Assembly: GCA_944321165.1 (NCBI GenBank)
Contig: CALUKE010000024.1
Coordinates: 1-38,005 of the forward strand
DNA from: an uncultured Odoribacter sp.
GTDB lineage: Bacteria; Bacteroidota; Bacteroidia; Bacteroidales; Marinifilaceae
Length of the DNA stretch: 38,005 nt
Direction of reading: 5' to 3'
Shown here: piece by piece, positions 24,368 to 32,522 of the stretch
Layout: each line of letters opens with the position of its first letter
Numbering within the stretch: position 1 is the first letter of the stretch
The notes under the pieces: model-generated
What the model was told of the DNA's origin: nothing
Seen by the model: the letters and a program-made list of their open reading frames with translations, nothing else
Database searches by the model: none
Position numbers and translations under genes: made by a program

Positions 24368-24862
24368 ATGGAAAATCAGGAAGAAATATTACAAAAAATA
24401 AATAGTGGAGATCCGGAGGCAGTACAGGATGCCATTCAGACCATCAAAGAAAACGGAGATCTTTCTATTGCCGGCAAACTGTTGGATATCTTGGAACAGA
24501 ACCAGGATCCGAACAACAGTACCATCATGATCAATTTACTGGCAGACATCAAAGAAAACGCCTTTAAAGCAATTGTCATTCAAAAATTGGAAACAACTTC
24601 CCAATACCCTTTCAAGCAGGCCCTTCTTCGTATTATCTGGGAATCTGCGTTGGATTATTCTTCTTATCTGGACCATTTTCTGGAACTTTTACAAAGCGAA
24701 CATTTCGAATTGGCTTTTGAAGCTTCCACAGTCATCGAAAATCTGATTCCCCATCTTACAACCGAACAGATTGCGAAGTTGAATCAGACTTTACCGTCTT
24801 TCCCCGAAGAAAAAAAAGTACTCACGGAAAATATCATACAAGCTCTTCTCGATCAGGAGTAA
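24368..24862 (+). CDS. Small all-helical HEAT-like protein
   Basis: A 164-residue acidic protein made entirely of predicted helices in pairs of about 35 residues (for example GDLSIAGKLLDILEQNQDPNNSTIMINLLADIK, then FEASTVIENLIPHLTTEQIAKLNQTLPSF). This looks like HEAT-type repeats, so a protein-interaction role is the only inference. It has no signal peptide or catalytic motif. It begins right after the xerD terminator, with TATCTTCG (24343-24350) as a weak promoter-like element, and its 3' end overlaps the opposing miaA gene by 29 bases. I recognise it only as a conserved-looking Bacteroidales hypothetical. Confidence 0.72.
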   Translation: MENQEEILQKINSGDPEAVQDAIQTIKENGDLSIAGKLLDILEQNQDPNNSTIMINLLADIKENAFKAIVIQKLETTSQYPFKQALLRIIWESALDYSSYLDHFLELLQSEHFELAFEASTVIENLIPHLTTEQIAKLNQTLPSFPEEKKVLTENIIQALLDQE

Positions 24863-25766
24863 ACCACCATTTTTTTATGATCTCCACTTTTTCCTCCATC
24901 GGCCGATCACTTGCTACCCAGTGAATGGGAATACCTGAGCGTTCCATTTTCCGGAACCAGGTCATTTGTCTTTTGGCAAATTGATGAATTGCCACATTCA
25001 GCTGCTCCACCATTTCCTCATAAGTCAGACGACCGGTGAGATACAAGGTCAAAAACTTATACTCCAAACCATAGTAAATCAGATCTTCCGGAGGGATTCC
25101 TTTTTTCAACAACCGTTCCACCTCTTCCACCATTCCATTTTGCAAACGCGCATGCAAACGCTGGGTGATTTTTTCCCGCCGCAACTCCCGACTAACCGCA
25201 ACTCCCACAATCAACGGCCGAAGAGACGGAAAATCTTTTTCCTCATAGGGATGCGAGCGATAATACTCCTCAATTTCAATGGCCCGAATCGCACGCTTCG
25301 GAGTATCAATCTCTGTCGTATTGTGCAATTTTTTATAAGTGGCCAAACGAGTAGCTAACTCTGCCAAAGAACAACCCGCCAACGACGAACGCAAAGCCTC
25401 ATTGACAGGAACCGCCAACAATTTATATCCTTTTAATACAGCTTCGACATACAGTCCGCTTCCACCACACAGAACCGGAACAACACCCCGCTTTTTACAA
25501 TCTTTCCACACCGCCAGAAAATCCTGCTGATATTCGAAAACATTGTATTTATAACCGGCATCGACCAGATCAATCAAATGATACGGAATCTTACGACCAT
25601 TCCATACATACTCGTCCAAATCCTTTCCGGTCCCGATATCCATTCCTCGATATACCTGACGCGAATCGGCACTGAGAATCTCTCCGCCCAGTTCGGCTGC
25701 CAAACGGACTGCCAAACTTGTTTTTCCACTGGCTGTAGGCCCTACAATACACAACAAATCGAACAT
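24834..25766 (-). CDS. miaA: tRNA dimethylallyltransferase
   Basis: Adds a dimethylallyl group to N6 of adenosine 37 in tRNAs that read codons starting with U. The P-loop GPTASGKT is at residues 9-16, followed by EILSADSRQVYRGMDIGTGK, which contains the catalytic aspartate and substrate threonine region. PVLCGGSGLYVEAVLKG and TPKRAIRAIEIEE follow, with a C-terminal QFAKRQMTWFRK motif, all diagnostic of MiaA. At 310 residues it is normal length. Its 3' end overlaps the convergent HEAT-like gene by 29 bases. There is no obvious promoter element close to its start. Confidence 0.93.
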   Translation of the reverse strand: MFDLLCIVGPTASGKTSLAVRLAAELGGEILSADSRQVYRGMDIGTGKDLDEYVWNGRKIPYHLIDLVDAGYKYNVFEYQQDFLAVWKDCKKRGVVPVLCGGSGLYVEAVLKGYKLLAVPVNEALRSSLAGCSLAELATRLATYKKLHNTTEIDTPKRAIRAIEIEEYYRSHPYEEKDFPSLRPLIVGVAVSRELRREKITQRLHARLQNGMVEEVERLLKKGIPPEDLIYYGLEYKFLTLYLTGRLTYEEMVEQLNVAIHQFAKRQMTWFRKMERSGIPIHWVASDRPMEEKVEIIKKWWFTPDREELV

Positions 25767-25904
25767 CTTATTTTCAACTACATAATTTGAACAAAAATAA
25801 TGAAAATATAAAACCGATTTTTAAAGAACCGTCAAAAAACGAACCACCGTTCCAATTAGCAATAAAAATATGTATTTCAGCGAGTCAATTCAGTACAAAA
25901 AAAC

Positions 25905-25912
25905 TATATTTG
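25905..25912 (+). promoter_or_regulatory. -7 element upstream of the GNAT gene
   Basis: TATATTTG matches TAnnTTTG and gives a 5' leader of about 70 bases before the ATG at 25990. The leader contains AAGGAAAGGAATTTCCCTT, a partly self-complementary stretch at 25915-25933. No known riboswitch is recognised. Confidence 0.45.
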
Positions 25913-25989
25913 TAAGGAAAGGAATTTCCCTTGGCAGCAGGGAACATTATGTGTGTAATCTATCAACAATAAAATAAACGACAAAATTT

Positions 25990-26526
25990 ATGATGCAGGA
26001 TGAGAACATTTTAATCCGGGCTTTAGAGCCGGAAGATTTGGAATATCTCTATAAATGGGAGAATGACATGGATCTTTGGGATGTAAGTGATACCCTAACC
26101 CCATTTTCACACTTTACGCTGAAAAAATACATTGAGAATGCTCATGTCGACATCTATACCAGTAAACAATTACGCCTGATGATTGTACGAATAGATACCA
26201 TGGCCCCCGTCGGACTGATCGACTTATACGATTTTGATCCTTATCACCAACGGGCTGGTCTGGGAATTATGATACACAATATGGAAAACCGAAAACAGGG
26301 TTATGCCAGCTCTGCCATCAAACTCATGCTGGATTACTGCTTTGAAACCCTGGGATTGAACCAGGTATACAGCAGCGTTCCGGCATGTAACATTGCCAGT
26401 TTGAAACTGTTTGACGCCACGGGATTCACCCGAACAGGCTACCGGAAACAATGGCTGAAAAGAGGCAACGACTGGGAAGATGTCATCTATTTTCAACAAC
26501 TTGCAATGAATTGGAATAATCATTAA
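25990..26526 (+). CDS. GNAT-family N-acetyltransferase
   Basis: A 178-residue acetyltransferase of the GCN5 fold, closest in appearance to the RimJ/SpeG group. The acetyl-CoA-binding motif is GLGIMIHNMENRKQGYASSAIKLMLDYCF, with the Q/R-x-x-G-x-A loop at RKQGYA. The C-terminal strand VYSSVPACNIASLKLFDATGFTRTGYRKQW is typical. Substrate may be spermidine, a protein N-terminus or another amine; nothing decides it. It starts MMQD, with either methionine possible. It is a single gene between miaA and the DUF4890 gene. Confidence 0.85.
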   Translation: MMQDENILIRALEPEDLEYLYKWENDMDLWDVSDTLTPFSHFTLKKYIENAHVDIYTSKQLRLMIVRIDTMAPVGLIDLYDFDPYHQRAGLGIMIHNMENRKQGYASSAIKLMLDYCFETLGLNQVYSSVPACNIASLKLFDATGFTRTGYRKQWLKRGNDWEDVIYFQQLAMNWNNH

Positions 26527-26624
26527 ATTATCTTACTGGTAATAAACCTTTTTCAGTCCCCTTTGTCATACGGGTACAAATGAAATTTATTTCAGAGAAA
26601 TGAATTAACTAAAAAAAAACAAGT

Positions 26625-27020
26625 ATGAAAAGAATTTTATTTTTTACGACAACCTTCTTGATGTTTTTGACCATCACTGTCTGTGCCCAACAAAGAGGAC
26701 CCCGTGAACGACCGACTCCCGAACAACAAGCCACCCGAACCATCGAACGGCTGACTGAAGAGTTAAAACTGACAGAGCAGCAACAGACAGAATTAAAAAC
26801 CTGGTTTACAGAATCCTTCAAGAAAAGAGAAGAAACCATGCAGAAAAACCGGGAAGATCGGGAAGCCATGCGAGAACAAATGAAAAAGGACCGGGAGGCA
26901 ACAGACGCCGAGCTTAAAAAGGTATTGACGGAAGAACAATACAATACCTACAAGGCCAACGAAGAAAAACGGATGAAAGAAAGAAGAGGTCCACAAGGAG
27001 GTGGACGCCCTCAGAGATAA
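26625..27020 (+). CDS. DUF4890-type periplasmic Glu/Arg-rich protein
   Basis: A 131-residue exported protein. A signal peptide spans about residues 1-21 (FFTTTFLMFLTITVCA, cleavage before QQRG). The mature part is a highly charged helical chain (TRTIERLTEELKLTEQQQTELKTWFTESFKKREETMQ) that ends in RGPQGGGRPQR. It resembles the DUF4890/Spy-like group with LTEEQ motifs and may act as a periplasmic chaperone or metal-responsive protein, by analogy only. Single gene with its own terminator. Confidence 0.8.
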   Translation: MKRILFFTTTFLMFLTITVCAQQRGPRERPTPEQQATRTIERLTEELKLTEQQQTELKTWFTESFKKREETMQKNREDREAMREQMKKDREATDAELKKVLTEEQYNTYKANEEKRMKERRGPQGGGRPQR

Positions 27021-27024
27021 TACG

Positions 27025-27061
27025 AATAACCGGATCCGAGTTTTCGATCCGGTTATTTTTT
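27025..27061 (+). terminator. Intrinsic terminator of the DUF4890 gene
   Basis: AATAACCGGATC at 27025-27036 pairs perfectly with 27046-27057 around a 9-base loop and is followed by a run of six T residues. Confidence 0.85.
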
Positions 27062-27233
27062 ACGATTTACTTACCCATGCGTACAATTCTGCTTGCGTCA
27101 CACCATTCAACAACTTGCCTTTCTGCAACTCCCGTTGCCGAAAAATATGCCACCCAATTTTTGTTCTTTTCCACTGTCTTTAACTATTTAAAGGAAGATC
27201 TCGATGCCCGATATCGCGACTCAGCAGATCCAT
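27060..27233 (-). other. Possible degraded short coding sequence after the SDR gene
   Basis: On the minus strand, an ATG at 27233 opens a 57-codon frame broken by one in-frame TAA (27182-27180). The second part reads coding-like (KIGWHIFRQRELQKGK and NGVTQAELYAWVSKS). It follows the SDR stop by only 4 bases, in the same direction. I do not recognise the sequence. It may be a decayed gene or chance; another frame over the same stretch is also open for about 36 codons. Confidence 0.2.
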
Positions 27234-27237
27234 TCGG

Positions 27238-27942
27238 TTAACAGAGTTTCCAACCATAATCTCCGTGATAGATCATCTGACGAGTCATTCCCCCATCAAC
27301 GCAGATATTTTCTCCTGTTATAAATCCCGCCTTCTCGGAACAGAGAAAAAGTACCAAGTGAGCAATATCCATCGGATTCCCGACTCGCCCTACCGGTTGC
27401 TGGCGGGCATCGGCACCTTCATATTCCCTGTAAGAGGTATCAATCCAACCGGGAGAGATGGAATTTACCCGGGCCTTACCGGCCAAACTGACTGCCAGCG
27501 CATGGGTGAGCGCAGCAATTCCTCCTTTGGCCGCGGTATAACTCTCAGTCTGCGGCTGACTCATTCGATCCCGGGAAGAAGAGATATTGACAATACTGGC
27601 CCCTGGAGCCAAATGATTGACAAAAAGCTTCGTCAAATAAAAAGGAGCAGTCACTCCCACACTCAACGCATACTGAAATTCCTCATAAGAACATTCATCG
27701 ATGCCTTTCATAATCGGCAAAGCATTATGAATGATGCAATCCACTCGCCCATATTTTTCAATAACCTCCCGGGCAAAGGTTTCAAGTACTTTTTTATCGG
27801 CAATATCTCCGACAAAATGATCGCCCGCCACTTTATCAATCACACAGACTGTCGCACCGGTCCGGAGAAATTCATCGGCAATACATTTGCCAATGCCTCC
27901 GGCCCCACCGGTAATCACCACCACTTTTTTCTCTTTCATCAT
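27238..27942 (-). CDS. Short-chain dehydrogenase/reductase (SDR)
   Basis: A 234-residue NAD(P)-dependent oxidoreductase of the classical SDR family. The Rossmann glycine motif is VITGGAGGIGK (about residues 9-19). The NNAG-like motif reads HNALP, a variation. The active-site set is NISSSRD (serine) and YTAAKGG (Tyr-x-x-x-Lys), with the conserved NSISPGWIDT and the C-terminal FITGENICVDGGMT. The substrate is not readable. Two tandem start methionines (27942, 27939) are equally plausible. It is divergent from the thioredoxin-like lipoprotein gene. Confidence 0.9.
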   Translation of the reverse strand: MMKEKKVVVITGGAGGIGKCIADEFLRTGATVCVIDKVAGDHFVGDIADKKVLETFAREVIEKYGRVDCIIHNALPIMKGIDECSYEEFQYALSVGVTAPFYLTKLFVNHLAPGASIVNISSSRDRMSQPQTESYTAAKGGIAALTHALAVSLAGKARVNSISPGWIDTSYREYEGADARQQPVGRVGNPMDIAHLVLFLCSEKAGFITGENICVDGGMTRQMIYHGDYGWKLC

Positions 27943-28081
27943 AAAATTCTATTATCTGTTTGCACAAATATAGCCATTTAACTGAGTGATGCCATTCCCA
28001 AAGACAGACAAAAAAAACACACACCTGACTTGACAATCCAAACGATATTTCATAATTTTACAGAAAATATAACATTTTATC

Positions 28082-29209
28082 ATGAAGAGTTACTATCTTT
28101 TTGCCATCGTATACGGTCTGTTATGGACAGCCTGCTCACACCCCCAGATCAAACTTTCTTTTCACGGATTCACAAACGACACGCTAACCGTCTGTTACTG
28201 CCCATTGAAAGACTATGCCGATCTGACCGATGACAGCGATCCCCGTATCATCTATGATACCCTTGTCATGAAAAACGGCGTGATCAGACTACTCCCTCCC
28301 ACTCAGTCATCCCTATACGTCTTCAGCATAAATGAAACACCGGACAAAAGCATCCGCATGGTCATTGATCCGGACGACCATCTGCAACTGAACATAAAGC
28401 GCACCCCCTACGGATTCCAACACACGGCCACAGGCTCCCCCATGGCAGAAGGAATCTCCGATTACATGCAAACCGTCCTTCCCATCGATGAAAGTATCGA
28501 CAGTCTGTTTCTATTGCTGAAAGCCACCCCCGATGATGCAGCTCTTTCCCAGGAATACAACCGTCTGTTCGACCGCCGTCGGGCACTTTCAGCCCAATGG
28601 ATACGTACCCATGCCGACAATCCGGCAGCCGGAATTGCTTTGCGCTATGCCAGTCTCGACTCCATTCCAGCACTTTATGCACTCCTTTCCGAAGAAATCC
28701 GCCACTCAGCATTAAGGCCGCTGATCGAAGAACGCAAAGAAAATGCGGAGCGTTATTTAGCAACCACAAAAGCAGGACAGCACATCATTCCAGGGGCAGA
28801 AGCCCCCGATTTCACATTGTGTGACCCTCAAGGACAGCCTTGGTCGCTTTCTCAACTACGGGGAAAATGGGTGGTACTCGATTTCTGGGGTACCTGGTGC
28901 GGTTATTGCCTACAGGGCATTCCAGCAATGAAAAAATACGAATCCCAATACCGCGATCATTGTACTTTCGTCAGCATCGACTGCAACGATTCACACGAAG
29001 ACTGGCTGGCCGGACTCAAACAACACGCCATGCCCTGGCTCCAACTCTACAATCCCCGTGGTATTAGCAGCGACAAAGACGTAAGTGTACTCTATGGTCT
29101 AAAAGGTTTTCCAACCAAGTTTATCATCCATCCAGAAGGCTATATATACCAGATCGTCATAGGCGAAAAACCTGAATTTTACCAAACCCTCGATCAATTG
29201 TTCCAATAA
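28082..29209 (+). CDS. TlpA-like thioredoxin-domain lipoprotein
   Basis: A 375-residue envelope thiol-disulfide protein. The signal peptide ends in a lipobox LWTAC (C18). An N-terminal beta-rich domain (about 24-110) resembles the DUF4369 module common ahead of Bacteroidales TlpA domains. A helical linker (about 120-235) leads to a TlpA/AhpC-TSA domain (about 237-375) with WCGYC (C273, C276), the redox-active pair. GLKGFPTKFIIHPEG carries the cis-proline loop. It probably reduces or oxidises thiols of envelope proteins. The gene is isolated, and the hiuH remnant follows on the opposite strand. Confidence 0.9.
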   Translation: MKSYYLFAIVYGLLWTACSHPQIKLSFHGFTNDTLTVCYCPLKDYADLTDDSDPRIIYDTLVMKNGVIRLLPPTQSSLYVFSINETPDKSIRMVIDPDDHLQLNIKRTPYGFQHTATGSPMAEGISDYMQTVLPIDESIDSLFLLLKATPDDAALSQEYNRLFDRRRALSAQWIRTHADNPAAGIALRYASLDSIPALYALLSEEIRHSALRPLIEERKENAERYLATTKAGQHIIPGAEAPDFTLCDPQGQPWSLSQLRGKWVVLDFWGTWCGYCLQGIPAMKKYESQYRDHCTFVSIDCNDSHEDWLAGLKQHAMPWLQLYNPRGISSDKDVSVLYGLKGFPTKFIIHPEGYIYQIVIGEKPEFYQTLDQLFQ

Positions 29210-29255
29210 CAGGAAACAAGGGTTAGATTTCATTGTTAGAAGAAGGCATTCATTT

Positions 29256-29480
29256 TCAATTTCCTCGGTAAGTCGAATATCCAAACGGCGACAAGGTAAT
29301 CGGAACATGATAATGTTGATCATCCTTTATTTCAAAAACCACGACAATAAAGGGATAAAATGTTTTTTTATTCTTACGTTCAAAATAAGGTTTTACATCA
29401 TAGGTCAATCGATAAATGCCTCGATGATCCGTTCCATCTTCTTTCAAAAAATCCCGGTAATTTCCTCTAATTATATTTGG
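29256..29480 (-). pseudogene. 5-hydroxyisourate hydrolase (transthyretin-like) remnant, 5' part missing
   Basis: The frame up to the stop codon reads like the C-terminal half of 5-hydroxyisourate hydrolase: GIYRLTYDVKPYF, TFYPFIVVVFEI, QHYHVPITLSPFGYSTYRG. The last is the family's diagnostic end, which normally finishes YRGS. The family is about 110-120 residues long; here only about 74 codons are open and the N-terminal strands with the first catalytic His and Arg are gone. An in-frame TAA lies at 29483-29481 and there is no suitable start codon. The break falls just where the CoA-disulfide reductase locus begins, so insertion or deletion there probably destroyed the gene. The remaining parts of 29210-29567 hold nothing else except the promoter of the next gene. 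Confidence 0.8.
29472..29479 (+). promoter_or_regulatory. -7 element upstream of the CoA-disulfide reductase fusion
   Basis: TATATTTG matches TAnnTTTG and lies about 90 bases before the ATG at 29568. TACTTTG at 29511-29517 is a second, less good candidate. No MarR-type palindrome is obvious nearby. Confidence 0.35.
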
Positions 29481-29567
29481 TTATAAAAGGAAAATATTTT
29501 TACTTTGTAAAAGTTTTCAATGGAAATAATTTTATCAATACAAATAAATACATCAAAAAAAACAACC

Positions 29568-32030
29568 ATGAAATATCTTATCATCGGAGGAGTAGCCGGA
29601 GGAGCTACTGCAGCAGCAAGGATCAGAAGGAATACTGAGCAAGCGGAAATCATCCTGTTTGAAAAAGGATCGTATATTTCTTATGCCAATTGCGGTCTTC
29701 CCTATTACATTGGAGGAGTTATAGACGACAGAAGCAAACTTTTTGTCCAAACCCCAGACGCTTTCGGTAAGAGATTTCATATAGATGTCAGAATAAACTC
29801 TGAAGTCACAAGCATAAATCCTTCTGAAAAAAGTGTTACGGTACGCACAAAAGATGGCAAGGAATACCAAGAACAGTATGACAAACTGTTACTTTCGCCA
29901 GGAGCCTCTCCGGTTATTCCTCCCCTTGCGGGGATCGACAGCCAGGGTATTTTTACCCTCAGAAATGTAAACGATACAGACCAGATAAAAAATTACATCG
30001 ATCAACATTCTGTCAAGCGTGCCGTGATTGTGGGAGCGGGTTTTATCGGGCTCGAAATGGCAGAAAACCTCCAACACGCCGGCATCGAGGTAGCCGTAGT
30101 GGAAATGGCGAATCAGGTGATGGGACCGGTTGACTATTCTACGGCCTCTTTGGTCCATGAGCATTTGCAGCAGAAAGGGATAAAATTATATCTTGAACAA
30201 GCGGTAGAATCGTTCCATACAGATAATGAGAGTATCCACGTCAAATTCAAGTCCGGAATATCTTTAAATGCCGACTTGGTACTTCTTTCAATCGGTGTAC
30301 GAGCAGAAACTCGTCTCGCAACAGAAGCAGGCTTAAAGCTTGGCGAAATGAAAGGAATCTATGTCAATGAATATCTTCAGACTTCGGATGAAAACATTTA
30401 TGCCGTAGGAGATGCCATTGAATTTCCACATCCGATCACCGGCAAACCATGGCTGAATTTTCTGGCCGGACCGGCAAACCGACAAGCCAGGATTGTCGCC
30501 GACAATATTGTTTTCGGGAATAAGGTTCGGTACGAAGGTTCCATCGGTACTTCCATCGCTAAAATTTTCGACATGACAGTGGCGTCTACCGGTCTACCGG
30601 CCAAACGATTGAAACAAATGGACATTCCATATCTTTCGGCAATCATACACACCGGTTCGCATGCAGGATACTACCCGGGAGCTTTGCAGATGGATATCAA
30701 AATTACTTTTTCTCCGGAGGATGGTCGTCTGTATGGTGCACAAATTGTAGGATATGACGGAGTCGACAAGAGGATCGATGAATTAGCCCTGGTTATCAAG
30801 AGGAACGGAACGATATACGATCTGACAAAAATAGAGCATGCATATGCCCCTCCTTTCTCTTCGGCAAAAGACCCTGTTGCCGTTGCCGGATATGTTGCCG
30901 GAAATATCCTTTCCGGTAAAATGACACCTTTGTACTGGAGAGAATTGCGCGATGCGGATTTGTCAAAAGTGACTCTAATCGATGTACGTACTCCCGACGA
31001 ACATGCTTTGGGAAGTATCCCCGGTTCCATCAACATTCCGTTGGACGACATGCGTGAAAGATTGGATGAAATTCCATCTGACAAACCGGTTTTCCTTTAC
31101 TGTGGCATCGGCCTTCGAGGATATCTGGCTTCCAATATATTGAAGGAGAACGGTTTTAAGGATGTGAGAAATCTTATCGGAGGGATCAAAACATACAAGG
31201 CTGCTGTAACAAAGGTATGTGCACCCGGGCATGATACCTGGAAATGCGAACAGGAAAATAAGCATGTCTGTTCTTGCACAGTTTCTGCCACCGAGGAAAT
31301 AAAGACCACAAAGGTGGACGCATGCGGTCTACAGTGTCCCGGACCAATTTTGAAACTGAAGAAAAATATGGAAGATCTGAAGCCTGGCGAAAGACTTGAA
31401 ATCACTGCCACAGATGCCGGTTTCCCTCGTGATGCCGAATCCTGGTGCCGTACAACAGGGAACAAGTTCGTTTCTTCCACCGCTAGCAACGGCATATATC
31501 AGGTGATTATGGAGAAATCAACTCTTTGTACAACCGAAGCACTCCAAGAGATGCCAACGGACAAAGGCAAAACTTTTATCCTTTTCAGTGACGATCTTGA
31601 CAAAACTCTTGCTACCTTTGTACTTGCCAATGGTGCAGCGGCAACCGGCAAAAAAGTTTCCATTTTCTTTACTTTCTGGGGACTGAATGCTATCAAAAAG
31701 GAACACAAACCAGCAGTAAAGAAAGATTTCTTTGGAAAAATGTTTGACATGATGCTGCCTTCCAACACAAAGCAGCTAAAGCTTTCAAAAATGAATATGG
31801 GAGGTATTGGCTCCAAGCTGATGAGAGCTATCATGAAAAGCAAAGGCATTGAGTCTCTTGAATCGCTCCGGGAACAGGCCATCGAAAATGGAGTTGAATT
31901 CATCGCCTGCCAGATGTCTATGGATGTAATGGGTGTCAAGAAAGAAGAATTGCTCGATCAGGTCACAATTGGTGGTGTAGCCACATACATGGAGAGAGCG
32001 GAGAAGGCCAATGTTAATTTGTTTATTTGA
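29568..32030 (+). CDS. Four-domain fusion: CoA-disulfide/polysulfide reductase, rhodanese, TusA-like, DsrE2-like
   Basis: An 820-residue cytoplasmic protein for persulfide and CoA-disulfide metabolism. Domain 1 (about 1-440) is an FAD/NAD(P)H pyridine nucleotide-disulfide oxidoreductase with the single redox cysteine C42 in SYANCGLPYYIGG, as in CoA-disulfide reductase. Domain 2 (about 455-550) is a rhodanese with active C512 (LYCGIGLRG). Domain 3 (about 580-650) is a TusA/SirA-like sulfur carrier with CGLQCPGP, key C590. Domain 4 (about 665-820) is DsrE2-like with C781 in CQMSMDVMGV. The linker between domains 2 and 3 carries four more cysteines (about 551, 560, 568, 570). Each domain can carry or pass on sulfane sulfur, so an intramolecular relay is likely (inference). 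I use the ATG at 29568, the canonical MKYLIIGG start. A MarR gene follows after 23 bases. Confidence 0.93.
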   Translation: MKYLIIGGVAGGATAAARIRRNTEQAEIILFEKGSYISYANCGLPYYIGGVIDDRSKLFVQTPDAFGKRFHIDVRINSEVTSINPSEKSVTVRTKDGKEYQEQYDKLLLSPGASPVIPPLAGIDSQGIFTLRNVNDTDQIKNYIDQHSVKRAVIVGAGFIGLEMAENLQHAGIEVAVVEMANQVMGPVDYSTASLVHEHLQQKGIKLYLEQAVESFHTDNESIHVKFKSGISLNADLVLLSIGVRAETRLATEAGLKLGEMKGIYVNEYLQTSDENIYAVGDAIEFPHPITGKPWLNFLAGPANRQARIVADNIVFGNKVRYEGSIGTSIAKIFDMTVASTGLPAKRLKQMDIPYLSAIIHTGSHAGYYPGALQMDIKITFSPEDGRLYGAQIVGYDGVDKRIDELALVIKRNGTIYDLTKIEHAYAPPFSSAKDPVAVAGYVAGNILSGKMTPLYWRELRDADLSKVTLIDVRTPDEHALGSIPGSINIPLDDMRERLDEIPSDKPVFLYCGIGLRGYLASNILKENGFKDVRNLIGGIKTYKAAVTKVCAPGHDTWKCEQENKHVCSCTVSATEEIKTTKVDACGLQCPGPILKLKKNMEDLKPGERLEITATDAGFPRDAESWCRTTGNKFVSSTASNGIYQVIMEKSTLCTTEALQEMPTDKGKTFILFSDDLDKTLATFVLANGAAATGKKVSIFFTFWGLNAIKKEHKPAVKKDFFGKMFDMMLPSNTKQLKLSKMNMGGIGSKLMRAIMKSKGIESLESLREQAIENGVEFIACQMSMDVMGVKKEELLDQVTIGGVATYMERAEKANVNLFI

Positions 32031-32053
32031 ATTATTCTAACATTCTTTAATCG

Positions 32054-32410
32054 ATGGAGAAAATTGGTTGTATATGCGTTATGAAAGACCTGTACAAGGC
32101 TATCACTGAATTGGAAAACAGTCTTGAGGAACTTTATTCCATTTCCTTTAATGAAGCCATGGTTTTATGCAGTATAGGCGATGAAAAAGTTTCAGCAGGT
32201 ACGATTGCATCACGCACAGGACTGAGATCTTCCCACCTTTCAAAGGTATTACGTTCCGTTGAAGAAAAGGGTTATCTCAACAGAAATTTTGGAGACAAGG
32301 ACAAGCGACAGATATATTTTTCATTGACTTCCGAGGCCCAATCTTGCCTCCGAAAATTGAAGAAAGAAGAATTACCTGTCCCGAAACTGCTTGAGGAATT
32401 TTTCAAATAA
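32054..32410 (+). CDS. MarR-family winged-helix regulator
   Basis: A 118-residue winged-helix regulator. ALCSIGDEKVSAGTIASRTGLRSSHLSKVLRSVEEKGYLNR (as LCSIGDEKVSAG...) gives the recognition helix, and NFGDKDKRQIYFSLTSEAQSCL gives the wing of MarR type. It is short of the usual 140 residues because the dimerisation helices are abbreviated. Cysteines occur in GCICV near the start and in QSCLRK; some MarR proteins sense persulfide or peroxide through cysteine. It lies 23 bases downstream of the sulfur-transfer fusion, so control of that gene in response to sulfane sulfur is a reasonable hypothesis but not shown. Confidence 0.85.
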   Translation: MEKIGCICVMKDLYKAITELENSLEELYSISFNEAMVLCSIGDEKVSAGTIASRTGLRSSHLSKVLRSVEEKGYLNRNFGDKDKRQIYFSLTSEAQSCLRKLKKEELPVPKLLEEFFK

Positions 32411-32437
32411 CACTCAACGGATTTCAAGGTAGCCTCA

Positions 32438-32467
32438 ATCCCATTTCACGTATATGTAAAATGGGAT
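32438..32467 (+). terminator. Small hairpin after the MarR gene
   Basis: ATCCCATTT at 32438-32446 pairs with AAATGGGAT at 32459-32467, 9 perfect pairs with a 12-base loop. There is no T-run. It precedes the stronger hairpin at 32476-32520. Confidence 0.4.
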
Positions 32468-32475
32468 ATCTGTAC

Positions 32476-32520
32476 GAACTGTTCCTCCAAGTTTTGGTAA
32501 AAAACTTGGAGGAACAGTTC
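32476..32520. terminator. Perfect 20-bp hairpin between convergent genes
   Basis: Bases 32476-32495 are the exact reverse complement of 32501-32520 with a 5-base GGTAA loop. The structure sits 2 bases from the end of the opposing AlkZ-like gene and just past the MarR gene. It likely terminates both, though T-runs are weak. Confidence 0.7.
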
Positions 32521-32522
32521 AC

